NCBI GenBank assembly: GCA_024663395.1
Contig: JANFAH010000001.1
Span: forward strand, 3,658,001-3,722,000
DNA: 64,000 nt
Reading direction: 5' to 3'
Source of the DNA: Pisolithus tinctorius
Taxonomy: Eukaryota > Basidiomycota > Agaricomycetes > Boletales > Pisolithaceae
Position numbers and translations under genes: made by a program. Below the pieces are notes generated by a model, which searched no databases, was not told where the DNA came from, and worked only from the letters and a program-made list of their open reading frames with translations. The first letter of the stretch is position 1. The number at the start of each line of letters is the position of its first letter. This document shows, piece after piece, positions 24,642 to 36,000 of this stretch.

Positions 24642-25169
24642 TCACCGCTTTGACTGATTCGCAGCCTCTGTAGACAGACAGGCTTGGGATGTTAGACACG
24701 AGATTTAACACGATGCACACACCTCTCCGTGTTGCATCTTCCAAGAGCTGTGTGTCGACGTGTTCGGCCGGTAGCTGCACGTATCTTACTACAGATCCCC
24801 GGATGAAACAATTCTTGACCGCCATCTGAACCCAGGCTTGAGTTAGACACAGTAAGAGAACACCAAGCATCATGGGATTGTGCTCGCCATATGTGGATGT
24901 CTCGCTTCGTCGAGGACTTTAATGGAATCCAGGCGGATGTTCAGGAACCTACATCGAGTCCATTGGGTGGTGGAAGTTGAAGAGGTAGGTGACGAAAAAT
25001 AGGAGAGATGGCACGAACTGGTCGACTGACTTGAGGACGCCTGTTATTGAGAGATCGTTTTTGAGTTCGACGGTTACACGTTGATCTGTCAGCGTTTTGA
25101 ATACAGAGAAAATGAGCTTGGTACGCGGTTAGTTATCGGAATGGGGGTGCATTTGCATGGACTGACCAT
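24642..25169 (-). CDS. LSM2: U6 snRNA-associated Sm-like protein LSm2
   Basis: Subunit of the LSm1-7 (mRNA decapping) and LSm2-8 (U6 snRNP) rings. Exons 25169-25167, 25116-25019, 24948-24888, 24825-24723, 24667-24642; 96 residues, the expected size. The protein reads MLIFSVFKTLTDQRVTVELK, then SITGVLKSVDQFLNIRLDSI, then HPHMMAVKNCFIRGSVVRYV, then QLPAEHVDTQLLEDATRRE, ending AANQSKR. Sm1 and Sm2 motifs are both complete. The first exon is only the ATG codon. Intron 3 has a GC donor (ATG|GCGAGC). Near-universal conservation of this protein makes the splice choices unusually well constrained. It is transcribed toward SKI3. Confidence 0.94.
24826..24887 (-). other. Non-canonical GC-AG intron in LSM2
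   Basis: A 62-nt intron with donor GCGAGC and acceptor TTCAG, between HPHM and MAVKNCFIRGS. Reading through meets a TGA after a few codons. The only upstream GT in reach would delete ten conserved residues of the Sm fold. Confidence 0.8.
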
Positions 25170-25498
25170 GTTTCACAGAAAGGTGGACCACTAAAGAATA
25201 AGACAGGGTACAAAGATCATGTTACTACAACTTCCAGCCTGATTGTATTTCCTTTTTTTGCAGAGGCATCAACTCTCTACATTCACCAACCCAAGCCACC
25301 ACAACTAGGTTACACTGGATATCGGAGCAACTACCAGGATGAAATGCTACAATTGCCAAAGTCCGACTGAGCGCACTAAATTATGTGCGTTCCCTTTGCA
25401 ACTTGCCTAAGCTGCTGCCTGTTCCACTTCTTGACGGCTTGTCCATGTTCTTCACTGGGTAGCGGGTGATTGTTATCCCGGTTCGCAACATGTTGCAT
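25170..25498. other. Intergenic, LSM2 5' flank / RFC5 3' flank
   Basis: Holds the LSM2 promoter and the RFC5 3' end. I see no gene in it. Confidence 0.5.
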
Positions 25499-27061
25499 CT
25501 AATCAAACTCAGACATATCAAAATTGTAGGTGAAATGCTAAGTGAGGTCCCGATTAGTCGAGTATCTAGAGGTAAACTGAGACTATACGTGTACCTTGTA
25601 CAGACACATCACTTTGACCACCCAAGCTTCGAGGTGGTATATCTTCTTGCTACCTAACCGCATGCGCAGTTCCTGTTTATAATGACTATGGACGCAGAAA
25701 ACAAGAGTGGAAACTGCCAACTTACGTAGAATGCAGCCCAATGCATGACGTCGGCTTTCAAAGCCTCATCAACCCTTTCCGCTACTTTCTCTGCCACAGT
25801 CTTGTGTAACATTCATGTAAGCCAAAGCCCAGAACTTCGATGAGGCATGGACGAACTTTGAGGATAACAGTTGGTGGTATACAGTGACTTAGCAATTCGT
25901 AAAACTTCGCACGGACTTCCATGACCCGTGCTGGCGATTGCTCCTGAACTATAAGCTCGGCCACTTTGTGACAGTAGGTCTCCCAATCCGGTTTTGCAAT
26001 CCGGAGAGGACCAGAAAGGTCGGGACTGGCAATCATGGTATTGAAAACAGGTACCAGTTACGTGTGAGCGTTCAAGACATACGATTGCATCTTAAGTGCT
26101 TCAAACACGAGAAGGGCCTTCCGCATATTCCCAGCAGCATCCTCCGCTATTTGCAGGGAAGCCTCTGGAGGGACGTCGAACTTCATTTTCCTCGCGACGT
26201 GTTCCACTACCGCTTGGATCTACCCGTAGATAAGTCATGAAAAACTGGTGTCAATAGCAAGTCTCACTGACCTCCTGCGCTGTCGGTGCAGCTACACGCA
26301 CGAGCAGACACCGACTCCTGATTGGTGCAATGAGTCTGCTGGTACTGTTGGCGCATAATATGATTCGCATGTTTGACATGTACTTTTCCATCGTGCGACG
26401 CAAAGCTGCTTGGGCATCTCTGGATAAGAAGTCGGCTTCGTTGATGACGACAACTATAGGAAAAATAAGGATGCGTCCAACGCAGCAATACAACTAGGAG
26501 AAACCTTTAAAGCGGTGCTTCGCACCAAGATCTACCTGCTGGGTCTGCGCGATCTCCTTTAGAAGATCCTGCACAACCACTCTGTCGTAACTCCCTGCTT
26601 CACTGCAGCACCGTCTGTTGGTTGGTTCTCATGGCTGGAGACAGCGCATGGACGCACCTGGGAGTAATCTCGATGTGGTAGCTGCTCTGTACCAGGTTGA
26701 TCTCCAGCTTTCGCCTTGAGGGTGATACAAAAACTCTTTGATCAATTTTGAGCTTTGCACCTCGGTTAGTACGTCTTAACCTCTGCACAAGGGAATGGAA
26801 CCCTCGCACCTTCTCCACACCGGTGCCGAACAGTTGCCTCAGCGTGCAATTTATGCGAGTTTTCTTTCCTGCACCTGATGGACCATAGAAGAGCATGTGT
26901 GGAAAGTCTTCAGAGGCGGCGAGTGCTTTCAGCCGGGTGGAGAGGTCATGGTGGTAGTGGAGGTCATCAAGTGTTTTTGGCCTAAACTGAATTTTTTCCA
27001 AATAAAATTCTTCGTGTGAATGGAGAAGAGAGGAACTTACTCGGTCAACCCAGAGTGACAT
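25499..27061 (-). CDS. RFC5: Replication factor C subunit (yeast Rfc5 / human RFC3 type)
   Basis: Small subunit of the clamp loader that places PCNA on primed DNA. Ten exons: 27061-27041, 26986-26810, 26752-26658, 26602-26505, 26453-26272, 26219-26083, 26025-25857, 25800-25726, 25672-25595, 25537-25499. The 356 residues equal the human protein's length. Motifs: MSLWVDRFRPKTLDDLHYHH, Walker A GPSGAGKKT (about 42-50), LKIDQRVFVSPSRRKLEINL, NEADFLSRDAQAALRRTMEK (NEAD in place of DEAD, as usual for this subunit), ILCANSTSRLIAPIRSRCLL and KPDWETYCHKVAELIVQEQS. The C terminus is LYKHFTYNFDMSEFD. An ACGCGT box lies about 33 bp before the start codon. All exon phases agree. Confidence 0.96.
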
Positions 27062-27093
27062 GGGTGATTCAGAATGGAATGCTGGTCGCGTCG

Positions 27094-27099
27094 ACGCGT
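27094..27099 (-). promoter_or_regulatory. ACGCGT (MCB-like) element upstream of RFC5
   Basis: A palindromic ACGCGT lies 33 bp upstream of the RFC5 start codon. MBF-type factors use this box for G1/S genes in yeasts; regulation here is inferred from position and gene function. Confidence 0.5.
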
Positions 27100-27239
27100 T
27101 CACTTTGATCTGTCGTGTAGTCCAATAGGGATTCTATTACTCAGCACTACTACCTTGCAATAAACCAGATAAAACGGAAAACATGTACAACAGTAGCTAG
27201 TTCGTATGTTCATATACATAGCTCACACAACCTTCCAAC

Positions 27240-28097
27240 CTAACGCTCGCCGCTCTTTATAAGACTAGCCACCCTTTTCGCTGCGTCCGGTTCCATACCA
27301 CAACGTTTTGTCAGGACGCGAGTGTAATCTTTTTGTTTTGGCACACGCTTCCGTGGCAGAAAAGTTGCCATTCGCCTAAGGAACATCACGAGCCAGCTCG
27401 GGGTGTCCATTATCAACCCTGTGCCATTTGCTGTGCACTTCTGCAAGAGCGACAACAGGGTCTTCCTAGACTCATCGTACTTTGCAACCTGCTCCTGGTC
27501 TTCGGGATCTTGAACCGCTGTTATGCACGCGTGACCAACGCTATGGATGCCATATCTCTTGATATTGGTCTGGTTTCTGATCCACCAATCTTCCATCCTT
27601 TCTTCCCGCTCAAGGCCGGTGAAAATGAGCGCGATAGGTACTTTCTTGTCGCAGAGGAACTCGTGGAACAACCGGTAGTTGCTCTGCGTAGTGGCGGTTA
27701 TCCGGCCACCGCGCATGCAGAAGAGAAGAAGGTGAATACCCCCGGTTTCGCCCAGAGACCTGATGAGCTTGTATGCCTTCTCTATAGCATCGTAGTAGCC
27801 GTTGACACCCATCTGGGGTTCCTCAAGACCGACAGTGTCATAGACGGTATAGGACTGCGAGTGGACTTGGATATCATATCGGGTCGATGACATCGTGCAC
27901 CCGTCAACGTCAGCGGAAACCTTGGCGATGGGTTGCCCAGCAATGAGGTTAACAACCGAACTCTTCCCTACGCCAGTTTCGCCAAAAAGGACGATATTGA
28001 TAGGACTGGACTATGTGGGGAACATCAGAAGATATAGTTACCATACATACATCCCACTACTCACGGCTGGAGGGACGGCTGGAGGGTGTTCTGACAT
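27240..28097 (-). CDS. AIG1-type P-loop GTPase domain protein
   Basis: Probable GTPase of the AIG1/GIMAP-like group, a family often expanded in Agaricomycetes; cellular role unknown. Exon 1 is 28097-28065 and exon 2 is 28010-27240, with a 54-nt intron; 267 residues. G1 is GETGVGKSS (about 21-29), a likely G2 Thr sits in DGCT (about 50), and G3 is DTVGL (69-73). The G4 position has FTGLERE instead of a clear N/TKxD, and a WW-RN segment follows. The C terminus is basic (FLPRKRVPKQKDY). A second, related GTPase is encoded divergently about 830 bp away. Membership of the GTPase superfamily is clear; the exact subfamily is less certain. Confidence 0.83.
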
Positions 28098-28926
28098 TTC
28101 GCCTGAGGACGTCAAGAAGACTCGGAGCTACGGGGAGCAGCGTATAACGCCTTCTACGGTGTATGGACGCAGAACGATACACTGCAAGTGGTTGAAAGGT
28201 TTAAATGCGCCCACCGTGCAGAGGACGACGGGCTGGAAGTGAGTGGTTGGGGTTGATATGCTACGGAAACGCACAGTGGTAGGGAACAATGCATGGCTGG
28301 CATACCGTAGTGATGCATCTGCCTCATGGATGCAGCGTGTTAGTGAAACCTCCACTAAACCCACCGTCCGAGTCGAACGAGGGTTTGTAGGGAAGTCAGC
28401 AACTCGTTTGGCGCTCGCTTAGCGCCAAGAAAACATCGCACTCAATGCAGTAACATCCGAATCAATTGGTTTCGTATTAGGCGGCGTATGTACAGAGTTC
28501 AAAACTCTCAGAAACGACCGGCCCTCGCGAACCAGCGTCCTTTGTGGGTAGGAACGTTTATCCCTCGAAATGACTTGTGCTCTCCACGTTGCTCACTTTG
28601 CAACCCTAAGCAATCTCGGCAATATCCACCGCGGGGTATTGCAAGGTTGGAGTCACAAGGCTGGTCCCCTGTTGGCACCGTCGTGTGGTCCATGTGATGT
28701 TGTGCAAGCGGTCTTCTGCTCTACACAGACACCTTCGTTGCACCGTCCAGCTCAACGCAGCAGTGCGTTACACTCCAACGAGTACTTCTTTCCAGTGTTA
28801 TTGAGGTCCATACAAGTGGTTAATGGACAAATCAGGTCCTGTTGTTCGGCGGGCTGCCAATCTATCAATAAGAACCACAGAAGGATATCAAATAGCACGG
28901 TTGACACTGCTCACCAAAGGAACCAA
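28098..28926. other. Intergenic between divergent GTPase genes
   Basis: Shared upstream region of the two AIG1-type GTPases. Apart from the inverted repeat at 28408-28428 I see no coding or RNA feature. Confidence 0.5.
28408..28428. repeat. Short perfect inverted repeat (8-bp arms, 5-bp spacer)
   Basis: TTGGCGCT and AGCGCCAA are perfect reverse complements around a 5-bp spacer. It sits between the divergent GTPase genes, about 310 bp from the start of the minus-strand one. It could be a protein-binding site or a chance palindrome. Confidence 0.35.
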
Positions 28927-29696
28927 GATGACTTCGAGGGAGGTCCGTTACTCTTCTACCACGAAGTGTGGTTACAGTGTTCATATTCTTCCAGCAAAGC
29001 GGACAGCCCGTCCATAACGTCATCATATTTGGGGAAACCGGCGTTGGGAAGAGTTCCCTCGTTAACCTGATAGTCGGGTCGAACAGAGCAGAGACATCTT
29101 CTGATGCAGTTGCGTGCACCGCACGTAATCAGGGATACGAGGTGACCATAAATAATCGGAAGTTCAGAGTATGGGATACCGTTGGGCTGGATAGTGGGAC
29201 GTTCAACTGGTTACCCGCTACCTTCGCAGAGAGGCCCCTGAAGCGTTTTCTATCGAAGTTATTCAAGAAAGGAGAAGTGGACCTTCTGGTCTACTGCGTA
29301 CGTGCTTCGAGAGCCACGCGAGCCCTTGTTCGGCATTATCAAACTTTCTACTCCACAGTATGCAGGGCTGCTGTCCCTGTGGTCGTGGTTATAACCTGCC
29401 TCGAAAACTCTTCAGGAGAAATGGATAACTGGTGGACAAAGAACGCGGGGAATTTCCGCAATTGTGGCATGTATTTTGCTGGCCATGCATGCGTAACGAC
29501 GTTGGCCGACGAACATTGTGACTCTGCAATGTTGCAGGAACGTCGTGCATCCTCTCGACGGGCAGTTCATGACCTGATATCTAGAACGTGTGTCCCCTAT
29601 GAATCGCACCTAGTATCGGGAAACACAAGCCAAACACAACAGCGGAATGCCTCCGGGTTTCTGTCGTCTATAATGCCATGGCTACGATCAGGGTGA
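28927..29696 (+). CDS. AIG1-type P-loop GTPase domain protein (second copy)
   Basis: Second GTPase of the pair, 238 residues in two exons (28927-28941, 28995-29696). The five-codon first exon MTSRE is joined in phase to QSGQPVHNVIIFGETGVGKSS. G1 is GETGVGKSS (about 18-26), the switch Thr lies in VACT (about 47), and G3 is DTVGL (66-70). It shares G1, G3 and a WW-KN segment with the divergent neighbour, but the proteins differ along most of their length, so this is an old duplication or two recruits of one family. The frame stops at TGA 29694-29696; that TGA overlaps a GTGAGT donor-like string, so a further exon cannot be excluded. A nearby frame (29678-29908) holds a hydrophobic stretch VVVVLFFVWRLAAWIV. 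Confidence 0.75.
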
Positions 29697-30190
29697 GTTG
29701 TCCTTTTGCAATAGATGTTGATGATGCTGGAACGGCTTTTCATTCGGGTACGCTTCTCTACCCTGATAATATAGGACTACGCCGCAACGATAGTTCTGGT
29801 CTACGAGATGGGTATGTGGTCGTAGTTTTATTCTTCGTTTGGAGATTGGCTGCTTGGATTGTGGGTACGAAATATTTAGACATGTATCTTGACGTGGTTT
29901 TTAAATGACCGTTCAGCATTCAACGTTTCAACGTTCGGACTCTTTCATTCTCTTTGTAGCTCGAGACTGATAGTGTCAAAGCCCAGTTGTGCCGACCATC
30001 CAATACATAGCTGGGAGACTATGAACCACTGGCGTTGCGGGTGCGATGACTGACCAACGGACGTGGCTGCAGACCCGCTGGTAAGTTGTCATAAGGCACG
30101 AAATTAACCAACCGAAGTGAGTCTGTACATGTCCATGGGCTATAAGCCTATTAGCACACAGCGTGTAATCTGGTATCCTTCTGGCCGCGT
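29697..30190. other. Intergenic / 3' flank of GTPase
   Basis: No convincing gene. It contains the short open frame with a hydrophobic segment mentioned under the GTPase, and then uninformative sequence up to the decayed DUF3712 gene. Confidence 0.4.
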
Positions 30191-32580
30191 ATCTTACCGA
30201 AGCTGAAGCCCAAAACTTGGATTTCGCAATTAAACCATCTCCCAGCGTCCGATAACTTGTCAGGGATCACAATTTCTAATTTCCAGTTACTGCTGGTGGT
30301 ATCGCTATTACCACTGACTCACTTATCCCCTCGCCTGCCCTTCTGTCAATACAAACTGATTGATGTGTGGAAAGTTGACTATTGTTGGTTACAGAGCTTG
30401 GCATCAACCTTGGCACAGTGGAATTCCGGGCATATTTCGAAAACATCTTGAGTGGACGTAAGAATGTCTGCAGTGCATTCCTTCTGACTGTCTCCCTTTA
30501 GCATCGTCAGCAACTGACCTTCTGAATCACGGACCACTGTTTGTCTGTCTAGACGCATGATTTCGCAGAGTGGTAGTGCACTCACTGTGATCGGCAAACT
30601 CTTCTCCAATTGTCCTGGTGCAGACAGTGTCACATTGAGCATCAAGGGCAGCCCACCAGAAGTAGCACATCGGTGGCTTGGCTCACTGCGTTCAAGACTC
30701 TGACGCTTGATGTTTTTTTACCAGGCCAGAAGTTTGATGTAAGTTCTCGCCCATGTCTCATTGTAAGATACGGAACACCTGACTTTTTCAATCTATAACT
30801 TTATCCGATCTCAGCACTGTCATGGAAAATCAAAGTGAGGCGTTCGCACCCCTATCAGCTTCGAATAGCACTATCGCTGAAAACAAAAACCTTTTCGGGT
30901 TCTCTCTCCAGGTCGTCCAGTCTGCCATACAAATGACTCTTAGTTCCGGAGGCGTCGTGGCCGCCGAGGGGCCCATACTTAATCTTTTTCCCAGCCTTGC
31001 AGGAGTATGAACATGCAGTACACAGCTTATTCTGCCACTGTTAGACAACGTTGATGGCGCGTCAACAGGAAACGTTGCCTTACTCCCCGTTAGATTCCAC
31101 AATATAAGCCTACAGGCACTGGACGGAGCCGTATTCGAAGCGATGTTCGCCCAGGTTACTGACAAAGATTCCACCACGTTTAACTTGAACGGGGCAGCCA
31201 ATGTGACAGTCAAGTCAGTCATAGGCAACGCACCCATCTCAGGTATCGCGTTTTTCGTATCCTCGAGTGTTGGTGGTAGGTTTTGTGATGAGATCAACTG
31301 GGAGTATGGACTCATCGTGGAACCAGTACATCAACTCCCCGCTTACCGCTACCTTACAGAACAGGTTTAATAAATCACTGTCAACTATCGACATTGCGCT
31401 ACCGGTTTACCATCAGAAGATTACGATAGGGCACGCAGTGTTCGATGCCGATCCTTTTCTCAAAGAAATTCTGATTCTTAATGCTGAATTTGTTCCGCAG
31501 CCATTTGATCGGGTTTCTGGCGACGACTCCATCCAAGGAGAGTTCTTGTATCAGCTGGCTAATGCCAATGACACAATTACTCAGAACTTCTTAACACACT
31601 TTATAAGAAGTGGAGTCACCTTGCCTCTGAGCGTCAAGGGGGACCCTGCGAGTCGTCCATTTACATTCCTCCAGTCGGTGACGGAAGGGGTGACCCCCTC
31701 CACAAGTGTTACTGGTTTGTATGAAGAACCCGCGAGATATTCTGCGCCAATCAAACCCCAGGATTGAATGTGCCTTCTATCATTACCCACGTGTACGCTA
31801 TAATCTCCCTGGATTCGCTTGTGACGAACGACACAAGTCATCCTGTCAAAGAACAGTTGAAGGGACACGTTGATTACTTTCCTTTAGACCTACTATCCCC
31901 TCGATGCCTATCTCGTCATTGGGTTTGTGCAGGCCGATGGTATGGTGAATGGTGAAATTTATACTCACTCCAATCAAGTGTTCTCCATTCCCCGGGTCAG
32001 ACGGTGTAACTCGTCAAGAGCGCGTTGGCATCTCTGCAGATTATACTGTTAGGTATGACGTATTGGTCCTTATGCTATGACTGTTTGAGCTCACTTTCCA
32101 TCGCACAGGATGGGCGTTAACGGATACCAATTTCCGCGGCTGCATATCAGCCAGAATGATGTTGCGACAACATACAGGTATAACCTCATCTCACCTAGTG
32201 GCCTGCTGTCGGCCGCTCAATCTATGACGGCTTCCCATGCTAGTTACATCCTACTTTCGCTTTCGTCACTCGGCGGGGGATTATTCACTGGTAGCTCGGC
32301 TGCATTGTCAAGCAGCTTGCTAGTTAACCTCCCGACGTCTGTTGCTTTGAGTTTGGTGAGGTTATAGTATGATATGGTTTGACATCAACTGATCCTAGTC
32401 ATCGCAGGAACCATCTTTTACTGGCAATGTGGCCCAAACCACTAACCAGACCTCACTCTGAGCAGCCACGTCAACACCAAATTCAACGCAAACGAACCAG
32501 CCAAGTCATTTCAATTGCCGTACTTAAGTGCCTGGTTGATTTATCGATCAGTTATATACTCGCTTTTGATTCCAACTAAT
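30191..32580 (+). pseudogene. Decayed DUF3712 membrane-protein gene
   Basis: Remnant of a DUF3712 gene, a fungal membrane-anchored protein of unknown function. Successive blocks match the family but fall in different frames: LGINLGTVEFRAYFENILSG, ISQSGSALTVIGKLFSN, VAWLTAFKTLTLDVFLPGQK, EAFAPLSASNSTIAENKNLF, LFGFSLQVVQSAIQMTLSSG, MFAQVTDKDSTTFNLNGAAN, INSPLTATLQNRFNKSLSTI, LNVPSIITHVYAIISLDSLV, PLDAYLVIGFVQADGMVNGE and VNGYQFPRLHISQNDVATTY. Frame breaks without plausible introns occur near 30535, 30655, 31270, 31880 and 32000, and an in-frame stop follows PGQTV near 32008. Some true introns remain (for example 31715-31764 and the GTAAGT at 30739). Ser/Thr-rich tail codons to about 32580 also carry a stop. 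I infer loss of function; sequence errors could explain one break but hardly all. Confidence 0.68.
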
Positions 32581-33041
32581 TTCGCTCATGCCATTGCTCT
32601 ATCCATCATATACCCCGTCTTTTGAAGCATGCTTCGACGAGGATGTCAAATGTTGTTATAAGCTTTCAACTTATTAGCACACAGTGGAGTAGTTTTACAC
32701 TTCGACAATCTACAAGCAAACGAAAAGATCGCAGTATCTCAATCTAATGGTGTAAAGAGAGTATCGCTGATATGGTGCCCAAGAACGAAATAAATATTGC
32801 CAGGCTGTGCCACGAGAGATCAATTTGCAAGCCGGTTGCTTTTGTTTTCCTTTTTTCTAATCTTTTTCCCGCGTACTTGTAGTTTCGAAATTACGGCCGC
32901 ATCGACCATCACTGCTAGGCAGTCGCAACGACAGCTGGCTGCTCTAGTCTCGTCCCTCGTTTCTCCCCTCCTTCTTTTCTATCACCGCTCTTTGTCGTGG
33001 CCTTTTCGCACCAGATAAACTTGTTTCGCGATTGAGCCACT
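32581..33041 (+). promoter_or_regulatory. Chitin synthase 5' flank
   Basis: Upstream region with strong pyrimidine runs between about 32830 and 33000 on the coding strand, a common feature just before fungal start codons. No gene seen. Confidence 0.4.
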
Positions 33042-36000
33042 ATGACAACTCGTTTCGCGCAGCCCACTTTTACCGCCAACGACGTCCCAGTACCAACAAC
33101 ACGACTTCCGCTGTCTACGGGTACCACCATTCGACGTGCTAAGACACTCACTCGCCCGGAGCGTAGTGTTGCACCCGTACCCCTTATCAATCCAACTCCC
33201 TCGCTCGTACCTAACGCATCTGGCTCAATATCTAACGGTTTTCTTGGAACTGGTGTCGATCCTTGGCGGCTTTTCTCCAGAATAATCACGTTCTGGGCGC
33301 CATCCTTTCTGCTTAGTTCTTTTGCTGGTTTGAGGGACAAGGCAAAGATACAGGCCTGGAGGGAGAAGATTGCTTTGTGCTTCATAATCTTCCTTCTCTG
33401 CTGCTGTGTCGCATTCGTCACCGTTGGCACAGAAAAAGTCCTGTGTCCAAATACCTCAAGTACCGCGATCTATACCCTCCTCGGATCCGTTGCCGGCACA
33501 CTGAGTATAGAAGGTTTCATGTTCAATGTGTCTTCAGCAAGGAGCCCTTCAGGCGTCGACCTTCTCGCTCTTGCTCAGCAAGGGCCAGGTCAAGATATCA
33601 CTCCTTACTTCACTCGCAGCGCCTCCGAGTTTACTGCTTGTAATGGCTTGTCCTTCCATGTTGCCACCGATAATCCTTGTAGCACCACTACGTCTTGTCC
33701 TCTAGGCCCCCTCAATTCCTCAGCCACACTTACCGGACTTAACATCCAAGAAACGACCATGCTTCTCGGCTATGATTGGGACCAAGTAGCCAATCTTTCT
33801 AATTACTTCGTCATCGACGGCGCTGTTCTCAACATGAACCCGTACATCACTCTTCACCCTACCCCTGTAGCATCAGATAATGTCGACCTCGCAATCCGCA
33901 CAGTCCTCAGCCAGCCTGCAAATAGCGGAAAAGATGCTACCCACTTGTTCTACAGTCGTAGCGATATACGATCCGCGGTCCCTTGTCTCATGCAGCGCTA
34001 CTATGCCGGTAGTATTGCAAAGGTCACACCCGGTTGCTTCATCTCCTCCTTATTTCTCTACGTCGGCCTTATTGTTATATTGGGGCTCGTCTTGTCACGC
34101 TTCGCCATGGCCTGTGTGTTCAATTGGTTCATTTCTGCGCGGCTGGCCGGTCCTCCAGACAACGCGGATTTGAACCGAACAGTGATCAGTCCTGCGGTCA
34201 TGCCGGAGGGTGCCAATATCTCTGTTGATAACAGGACTGGCGTCGCCCCATGGGCTGGTCCCGGAGGCACAAAGAAACTCATAAAATCTGCCAAGAACTC
34301 CCGAAGCTCTGCTGTAATGTCAAACGCGACGCTGGTTCCTCCGGAACCCAGTCAGACGATTACTCTGGCGCAAATCGGTGCTGAATTGTTTGCTGTGTGT
34401 TTGGTCACATGTTACTCGGAGGGCGAGGAGTCGCTGCGGACCACTCTGGACTCCATATCCCTAACATCATACTCTGACCGTAGGAAACTGCTGTTTGTCA
34501 TCGCTGACGGCATGATCACTGGCGCGGGAGAGAAGAGGAGCACACCGGACATTTGCGTTAGCCTGCTCAATGCTGATCCCCGTTTTGGAGACCCAGTCCC
34601 AATGAGTTACCTCGCCATAGGTACAGGGGCGAAGAGGGAAAACCGTGCAATGGTTTACGCTGGTCATTACAGTACGTCACGGCACTAACGTGCTGGCTGG
34701 GTCTGACGCATCCTTATCTCTAGCCGTTGCTGGTCGTCGTACTCCTACATTGATTGTTGTAAAGTGTGGAACGGAAGTAGAGGCTTCTACTGACAAAAAA
34801 CCCGGAAACCGTGGCAAACGCGACAGTCAACTTATTCTGATGAACTTCTTTTCTCGTGTTACCTACAACGACCGGATGACGCCGCTTGACTTCGATATAT
34901 TTAGAAAGATCCAAGTCCTGATGGGTGTAACGCCCGATTTCTTTGAAGTTTGTCTAATGGTAGGGTTAACTCTGGCGATGACGGTGAAATTCGAGCTCAA
35001 ACTTCTATAGGTTGATGCAGATACCAAGGTCTTCCCTGACTCATTGAAGTATCTCGTCAACTGTATGCATCACGACCAGATGATTATGGGTGTCTGCGGG
35101 GAGACGCGGATAGCCAACAAGCGCCAGTCATGGGTTACAGCCATCCAGGTCTTCGAGTACTTCATATCCCACCACCTCGCAAAAGCTTTCGAGTCGGTGT
35201 TTGGTGGTGTTACGTGTCTCCCGGGCTGCTTTTCGATGTTTCGGCTCAAGGCTCGGAAAGCAAATGCAGACGATTGGGTACCCCTCATCATTAAGCCAGA
35301 GATTGTTCGCGAGTATAGCCAGAGCGAGGTTACTACTTTGCATCAGAAGAACCTTCTTCTGCTTGGAGAAGATCGCTTTCTAACGACCATCCTTCTCCGT
35401 ACATTCCCTAACCGCAAGATGATGTTTTTACCACAAGCTCGTTGCCGCACAATTGTCCCAGACACGTTCTCAGTTCTCCTTTCCCAACGACGACGTTGGA
35501 TCAATTCGACGGTCCACAACCTGATGGAACTCATTCTCGTGCGCAATCTCTGCGGTACATTCTGTTTTAGCATGCAGTTTGTTGTTTTCATGGATCTACT
35601 CGGTACCGTCGTTCTTCCAGTCGCTATCATCTTGACATATATGCTGGTTGCCGGAATGGTTCTGGAACCACCAGAGACATTCCAGGAGACGATCCCGCTG
35701 TTGTTGCTGTGCTCTGTACTCGGTCTCCCCGCGGTCTTGATCTTGATTACGACCCGCAAGGTTGTGTATGTATTCTGGATGTTCATTTACCTTTTGGCAC
35801 TTCCTGTCTGGAACCTTATACTCCCCGTGTACGCATTCTGGCATTTCGATGACTTCTCATGGGGAGAGACAAGGTCAGGACCTTCGTTCCTCCCACTTTG
35901 GTGAAGTGTTAATGCGATTTACAGAAAAGTGGCGGGCGAGGCCAAGGGAGAGGGTCACGACTTGGGCGGTGGTGTATTTCATGGAGCGTCCGTTCCTTTA

